From assembly GCF_025698545.1 (NCBI RefSeq), contig NC_068574.1, forward strand, positions 41,688,014 to 41,752,013: a stretch of DNA of 64,000 bases, written 5' to 3'. The position numbers and the translations under genes are program-made. Under the pieces are notes generated by a model. It was not told the DNA's origin. It searched no databases and was given only the letters and a program-made list of their open reading frames with translations. Numbering within the stretch: position 1 is the first letter of the stretch; every line of letters begins with the position of its first letter. This DNA comes from Gossypium raimondii. Its lineage: Eukaryota; Streptophyta; Magnoliopsida; Malvales; Malvaceae. This document shows, in pieces, positions 58,405-64,000 of this stretch.

Positions 58405-60397
58405 TAGAAAATAGCAAAGAAATGTTGTGGGGGAGATTCAGAAGAGATCCATGGCGATGAATAAAAATATAAAAGGAAAAAACAAAGGAGTGTGGGAAAC
58501 AAGAAAAAGAAAGAAGCGGTGGAGGAACGGAAGGGAAAGGGGATGGGTGGGTGAGTTTTAAATTTGGGGGTTTAGGCTCCAACGGTTTTCGAAAAATAAG
58601 AACGTTGGATCTTTAATGATGATAGAAGGGACCATAGTGGAGAGGTGGATGCACCAGATTTCTATATTAAAATATTAAAATAAATAAAAGACAAATGTCA
58701 CTTTGTTGTTGTTATGGATTGGATTAGATCTGAAAGTTGGCGGCTGTTTCTATCTCCACTTGCTTCTTCCCTTTTCTCTTAGTTCTAATTTTGATTTTTC
58801 TTTGTTCAATAACCTACTCATTTTCCACCGAAATTTATTTTAATTTTTTTTAGGTGGTCGATTCGTCTAATCAAGTGGAGAGCCAGAAAGGTAAGTGAGG
58901 TAGAGGACATTATGAAGACAAGAAAGTTAGAGTTTTGAGGATATTAATTAGGATTGTTGATGGAGAAGAATATCCCTCTTCATCGTTCTTTGGAGTATGT
59001 ATAGGGGAAGGATCTTTTACCCAATCGTGCCATGTCACCGATAAATTCGAGGCATGGTGATTATGTGGTCGGTGAGGTGATTAGGTCGTTATACTACTTT
59101 GACATTCTCTTTGCTGAGGTAGTATGAGGTTGTTACATTTTAATTGTCCTATGTAGAGATAGGTGCGACCCTATTAAAAGCGAGTGGTCGACTGAAAGGT
59201 GAGAAGCCTGGATGATTAATCCTCTTAGTGACCAATCGAACGATGTGAAGTGGAGCGCCATCCATAAGTACTTCTCAAATAATTTTGTGCGGTGCCACTT
59301 ATACAAGTTAAGTAAGAGTATAATATAGATAACTGCTGAATTAAAAAAAAAGTTGATTCAACCAATTTTATCATTTATGATACACAAAATTTTACCTTAA
59401 ACTAGAAAAAAAACACGCATAACTAAAGTATTAGAAATTTTAATATTGATATAGTGAAAATTTTGATATGTATTTTTTTTCGAAGGAAACCATACAACTT
59501 TTAAAAATGATCTTTTATGAGTGATTAAAGTAAATTACAAGATTAGTCATTAAATTATAAGTCAATTTTCGTTTTGATCACATAAATAAAAAAAATTGTC
59601 ATTTAATCATCGAACTATTTGAAATATTTTGTTTAAGTCACTAGACTATTAATTTTTTTTTGAATTCCACCAGCAAACTCCAACCAAAATCAATACCCAT
59701 CGACGATAGAAGAACATACCTTAGATCCAAATCAATCTAATTGTCAATGTCAGAAATCGAAAAAAAACTATTTGAATTTTGATTCACAAATTTATAACTT
59801 CCAAAATCATTTCTTAAAAAACTAAACTATAAAAAAAAAAAAGAAAAAGAAAACGAAAACTTTTAATTAATACAAACAATGAGAATAGAGAAAGCCATAT
59901 ACCAACTATTTTAACAACTCAATGACTTAAATAAAAACTTTTAAAAAATTTAATAACCAAATGACGCGTATAATTTACCCTGAAAATAATTTTAGCTTTT
60001 ACAGTATATAGTTTTTGTTGAGCTGGAATAGTTCATTTGAGGTCATGGTCCAAGTGAACTTACTAAGTTTAAACAAAACAATGACTTAAAACCGAAATTG
60101 GACCAATTCTGCTTTGACATTGTAATTTCCTTTCTTCAGCTTTTCAAAAGATTTTATCTTCATTCCCTCCCATTTTGGATTCACTGATCAGGATCAGGAA
60201 CATAACCAAAAACAATCAAACAAAACCACGCATTTCCATATACATCTTTTTTTTCTCAACACTTGTCCTAATATCAGCTTCCATCACCATTTTCTGAGGC
60301 ACTTCTTTGAAGATCTTGCACCCTCTGCGTGCAATTTATCTGCCCAAACAGATTAGTTTCTTCGCTTATCAAACAACCAGCCAAATGGATTATAATA
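58405..60397. other. Intergenic region
   Basis: 58405-58620 is the promoter/leader of the minus-strand gene at 58404. Around 58850-59330 there are low-complexity G-rich sentences without an open frame, perhaps a decayed transposon. From 59340 to 60230 it is AT-rich, with repeated phrases (TTAAATCATCGAACTATT, CACTAGACTATTAATT). No gene is supported. The last 125 bp is 3' UTR of the coiled-coil gene. Confidence 0.4.
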
Positions 60398-62974
60398 TCA
60401 TTTCCACAGTTTACCTTTACAGCCCAAATGTTGGTGAGACGAGCGCTTAGCAGATGGTGAACGAGAACAAGAAAGTCTTGTTGCACATTTCTCCTTGCAT
60501 TGCTTGTATTCCTCCTCATGTCCGAGAGCAGTGACATCTGCGGCATCAACGACAGGACCAAGGGTAACATTTATCACTTCATCCATATTGATTGTCTGCT
60601 TCCATCTCTCAATAGCAACACCATCTGGGCAGATTGGGTCGAACCCCTCGGGCAGTTCTTTGATTAACCTAAAGTTTATCATACTTAAGTCCAGCGGACC
60701 ATGGACTAGCTGCACCGCAGCTAAAGCATGCATCCCGAATTCTTGGCAATAACCTAAGCTCTGCTCTGTGATATGTTGCACCTTGCCCTCAGCAACAGAT
60801 AGATGTCCCTTGGTGGTCTCTAGCTTTCGTTCAGCACTGCCTTTTAGCTGCTCTGCCTCAACAACCCTATTGCGGAGCTCCTCATTCTGCCTCTGTATAA
60901 CCAAAGGTCCAACCATTTCATCAATTCTCAGCAATGCTTTCAAAAAACGACAAGGAACTATGTGGTCATTATTAAAGATAAAGGTATGAATTAAAAACAA
61001 ACCTTCAGATCTACAACAAGTTTCATTGCATTTTCATTGGCCACCATAATGCGTTCCTCAGCAATGGAAAGACGTTCCTTGGTGGTCTCTAGTTCCTGTT
61101 CCGCACTGCCTTTTAGCTGCTCCACCTCAACAACCCTATTGCGGAGCTCCTCATTATGCCTCTGTATAACCAATGGTCCAGCCATTTCATCAATTCTCAG
61201 TTCAAAAAATGACAAGGAACCATGTGGTCGTTATTAAAGATAAAGCTATGAATTACAAAATAACCTTCAGATCTTGAGCAAGTTTCATTGCATTTTCATT
61301 GGCCTCCATAGTACGTTGCCTTTGGATTTCCAACTCATCCTCAGCAATGGACAGACGTTCCTTGGTAGTCTCCAGCTCCTGTTCGGCAATGCCTTTCAGC
61401 CTCTCCACCTCAACAACCCTATTGTGGAGCTCCTCAGCCTGCATATCTACAATTAATCCAATTGAAGACCGACAAGGAAATATATGGTATCCCTTAAAGG
61501 TAAAGGCAAGTTTCAATGCATTTTCATCAGCCTCCATAATCCTTTGCCTTTGGATTTCCACCTTGTCCTCAGCAATGAAAAGACCTCCCTTGGTCTCATC
61601 AATCTCTAACAGCCAACATTCAAAGATGCCTTTTAGCCGCTCCATCTCAACAATCCTATTGTCAAACTCCTCATTCTGCCTCTGTATGATAGATTTTCCA
61701 ACCATTTCATGAATTCCCAGCAATGCATTCAAAAAAAGACCAAGAAACTATTTGGTATCTATTAAAGCTAAAGCTACGAAATACCAAAAAAAAAAAAAAA
61801 AAAGACCTTCATATCTTCAGCCAGCTCCATAAACTGTTCCTTGTTGGTCTCCCACTCCCATTTATCAATCAGAATTTGGCAACATTCAAAATCGCCTTTT
61901 AGCCAAGCCAGATAAACAATCCTAGTGTGCAGTTCCTCATTCAGCCTCTGAATAAATCATGATCCAACCATTTCATCAAGTTTCAGCAATGCATTCAAAA
62001 AAACAAGGAACCATGTCGCATCTATTAAAGATAATAGTCTGAATTACAAATAAACCTTCAGATCTTCAGCTAGTTTCATTGCATTTTCATCAGCCTTGTT
62101 TCGTGCCGAAGCATCCAATTCTAGTGCAATATTTTGTAAGGAGTTCTGAAAGAAGAACTATATATGTTAGTTTCTCAATAACTCTTACAAAACAAACCTT
62201 CAGCCGAGTCTGAACACAGGTACAAAGATATGACCCTTCAGGTACAGTTAGAAAAAACGAATATATTTATGTCAAACACAAACATAGCCAGAGACAGTTG
62301 CACCCAAATCCAAGTAACATATATATCTACCATATGTGACAAAGCATTTATATGTCATGACTACCATTGAATAACTCATGCATAAAGTAGTATCCATGAT
62401 TAGATCAACGGGTTAGTCACCTGTTCCTTAAGCATCGGTAACCGATCAACAATGTCCCAGTCGATCACTAGCTTAGTCACCTGTTCCTTAGTCAAGATGA
62501 GCGATTTTTGAACATTGCCTATGAAGTTGATCTGTAGCTCAAACATCAGCCGGTGAATCACATTGTTAGCTTGGCGATATAGCTCAGCTCCCCTAGCCTT
62601 ATGCTCCTGAAACATAAGATTAAGCTGCTGCCACTATTAACCAGGCATCAACAATCATATTGAAGGCATCTATCGGGCGTATAAAATTAGATTTTTCCAA
62701 GTTTTTCTATATATTTGGACGAACCTTTTGAGTTCATATAATATATCCAAGTGCCGGAGACGGTACTTCAAGAAAATATCAAGTGTCCGAGTAACGTATG
62801 ACTTTTGCGAAGCCTATAAGAACTAGCAATGATCTGACCACCTTTGGTCGAACTTGGTATTGTGGAACATCGCTCCCCTTCAGCAACCGCTCCCTCGATA
62901 ACTGCCTGTGCCGGAGCTGGAGCGTTGCAAGTGGCCGGCTCAGCTTTTGCATTCAGTAAGCCTAAGGTAGCCAT
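60398..62974 (-). CDS. Unrecognised coiled-coil protein with tandemly duplicated exons
   Basis: The start is MATLGLLNAKAEPATCNAP at 62974, Ala/Pro-rich. Later exons: 62421-62606 (EHKARGAELYRQANNVIHRLM), 62056-62145 (LELDASARNKADENAMKLAED), 61807-61947, 61265-61681 (two repeat units with the intron between them open), 61003-61161 and 60398-60892. The last five pieces carry the same heptad-rich module: RQNEELRNRVVE, EQLKGSAEQELETTKERLSIAEE, ANENAMKLA.DLK, predicting a long coiled coil. All these exons are multiples of three and phase 0. The C-terminus is unique: FRLIKELPEGFDPICPDGVA, ERWKQTINMDEVINVTLGP, then a Cys/Ser/Lys-rich tail. The exon 1 donor is unresolved: no phase-0 GT site is evident before the MITE-like fragment at 62690-62800, so exon 1 linkage is uncertain. 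I do not recognise the family; function unknown. A 5' UTR intron is likely at 62984-63280. Confidence 0.65.
60845..61995 (-). repeat. Five tandem copies of an exon-intron unit (240-286 bp)
   Basis: The marker AATCCTATTG/AACCCTATTGCGGAGCTCCTCA (plus strand) occurs at 60866, 61133, 61419, 61659 and 61918, spacings 267, 286, 240 and 259 bp. Similarity covers both the exons and the introns (TTGAGAATTGATGAAATGG...ATACAG before each acceptor). The two leftmost copies are the most alike, so duplication was probably most recent there. Confidence 0.88.
62690..62800. mobile_element. Fragment related to the CTATGTTACTC MITE family
   Basis: It ends TCAAGTGTCCGAGTAACGTATG, close to the GGAGTAACATAG terminus of the other copies, and contains GTGCCGGAGACGGTAC palindromic sequence. 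The other end is not recognisable. It lies directly next to the putative end of exon 1 of the coiled-coil gene. Confidence 0.4.
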
Positions 62975-62983
62975 TGATGAAAT

Positions 62984-63280
62984 CTGAAGAAACGAAAAAA
63001 AACAAAAAAAAAAAAGAGCACGAACGAATATTTCAAATTTTATATAATACAAATTATTAATATATGAAAAAAATGAAAAATATTTTAAACACTAATTATA
63101 AGAACAAAAAAAAATCATTTTCAGCCCAAGAAGTCCGATCATCCATTCTCTCTTATTTTCTTTTTTCTTTTTTTTTTTTGTTCCTTTTCAAGTTTAAAAA
63201 ATTGGGTTTTCTTTTTCTTTTAGGGAAAAAAACTGTTTCGTAGAAAGCAACACCATTAAAGGAAACAAACAAGTTTATAC
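62984..63280 (-). other. Probable 5' UTR intron of the coiled-coil gene
   Basis: On the minus strand, AGAAAG|GTATAAAC gives a donor at 63280 and TTTCTTCAG|ATTTCATCAATGG an acceptor ten bases before the ATG at 62974. A pyrimidine-rich tract precedes the acceptor. Confidence 0.5.
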
Positions 63281-64000
63281 CTTTCTTAGAAAGCCTAAAC
63301 AAATTGTAAGTTCACAGTGTTAAGCAGGAAAAATGTGAAATTTATTAAGAAAATAAGTGAGGGTAAACAAAGGGGCGGAGATGGGTTTAACCTTTGATGA
63401 GGTGTGAGGAGTATGATAATGGCAAATGCCAAAACTCTGATGCAAAATATAGCCTTCTTTTCTTGTTTTGTTGCACTAAAGGACAAGAGAGTGAAAAGAC
63501 AGAAGAGCAAGGTTTGGATTACTAGTAATTAAAGGATAAAACAAATTGGAGTTCTTATTTTCTTTTTGAACTATTACAACTCCTTTTATATTTTAATTTT
63601 ACAAACTATCAAAATCATTTTCTACATTTTCAACTATTAAGACTTTTAAAAGTCTAAAATTAATTTATACTTGTTAACTTTATTTTTATAATTTATAATT
63701 TAATTTAATTATTATATGTTTTTAAGTAAGATTATAATTTAAACAAATCATTTACTTTACTTTTCAAACAAAATATTGTTAATATTTATTTTCTTTATTA
63801 ATTTTAATTAAACAACAAATAAATATCTCCTTACCTTTCCTTCACTTCGATTTAGTTCCTTTTTTTTTTTATTTTTCAAAATAGGGTTAGAGTAGGCCTC
63901 TGATCCGAAAGTCTGCTCAAAAAGTGAGAGAATTTGGACAAGAATATAGACTCGAAAAATGGTTTTATACAAAAAAAAGGCATGTTTAAAAACGGGTTAG
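63281..64000. other. Promoter side of the coiled-coil gene and AT-rich flank
   Basis: No coding sequence to the window end. 63540-63850 is nearly pure A/T. No repeat boundaries recognised. Confidence 0.4.

Noticed and set aside
60495..61712. Ser-rich plus-strand ORFs over the coiled-coil gene
   Set aside because: They are repeated only because the minus-strand exons are repeated; no plus-strand splice or start logic supports them.

Overview
The window is plant nuclear DNA. It has GT-AG introns, chloroplast and cytosolic plant proteins, Ty1/copia and Ty3/gypsy LTR retrotransposons primed by initiator Met-tRNA, an L1-type LINE, Mutator-like elements (MULEs) and hAT MITEs. The LTR style (TGTAACACCCC... 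starts, CACACGGCCGTGTG clusters, multi-kilobase LTRs) is what I associate with cotton (Gossypium, Malvaceae). That genus call is an inference from remembered repeat families, not from a search. I support five host genes and one host pseudogene; nearly everything else is transposon in several nested layers.

Layout. 1-17508: a transposon nest. A copia element of Sirevirus type (RNase H end, extra 3' ORF, 3' LTR) carries a gypsy solo LTR inside its own LTR (TSD AATTC). It abuts a minus-strand gypsy gag split by a 1.1-kb TG...CA insertion (TSD ATAAC). That is followed by the gypsy element's LTR, a plus-sense LTR fragment, and a second minus-strand gypsy element (gag, primer site, 3.4-kb LTR). 18621-20663: an intact five-exon eIF(iso)4E gene. 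22413-22856: an intact PGR5 gene. 25161-26780: a PGR5 duplicate broken by a 726-bp hAT MITE with an exact 8-bp TSD. 27590-29725: a decayed copia gag-protease-integrase. 29.7-37.2 kb: a decayed MULE with a gypsy solo LTR (TSD ATTCC) in its transposase and a second LTR-like insertion. 37.3-43.2 kb: isolated copia and gypsy LTRs. 43.4-46.2 kb: a minus-strand L1 LINE.

46786-54415 is the most notable object: a 7.6-kb MULE with an exact 9-bp TSD (TTGTTTTGT) and long inverted repeats dense in ACGT motifs. It has 124-bp tandem repeats before a TATA box, a MuDR-type transposase, a telobox-rich minisatellite, and a convergent plant-mobile-domain (PMD) gene as cargo. Both its genes carry lesions. It lies about 540 bp upstream of the start codon of the next host gene.

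54957-64000 is host DNA. It holds a small acidic protein ending in a CaaX box (54957-55984), a minus-strand JASON-like protein with an MGC lipidation start (57277-58404), and a minus-strand coiled-coil gene (60398-62974) that grew by tandem duplication of a phase-0 exon-intron unit. In that last gene one intron appears to have lost its donor and become coding. A CTATGTTACTC-ended MITE family occurs in an eIF(iso)4E intron, downstream of the CaaX gene, and as a fragment beside exon 1 of the coiled-coil gene.

The host genes do not form a pathway: translation initiation, photosynthetic cyclic electron flow and lipid-anchored proteins simply sit next to each other. No CRISPR, rRNA or tRNA gene was seen.
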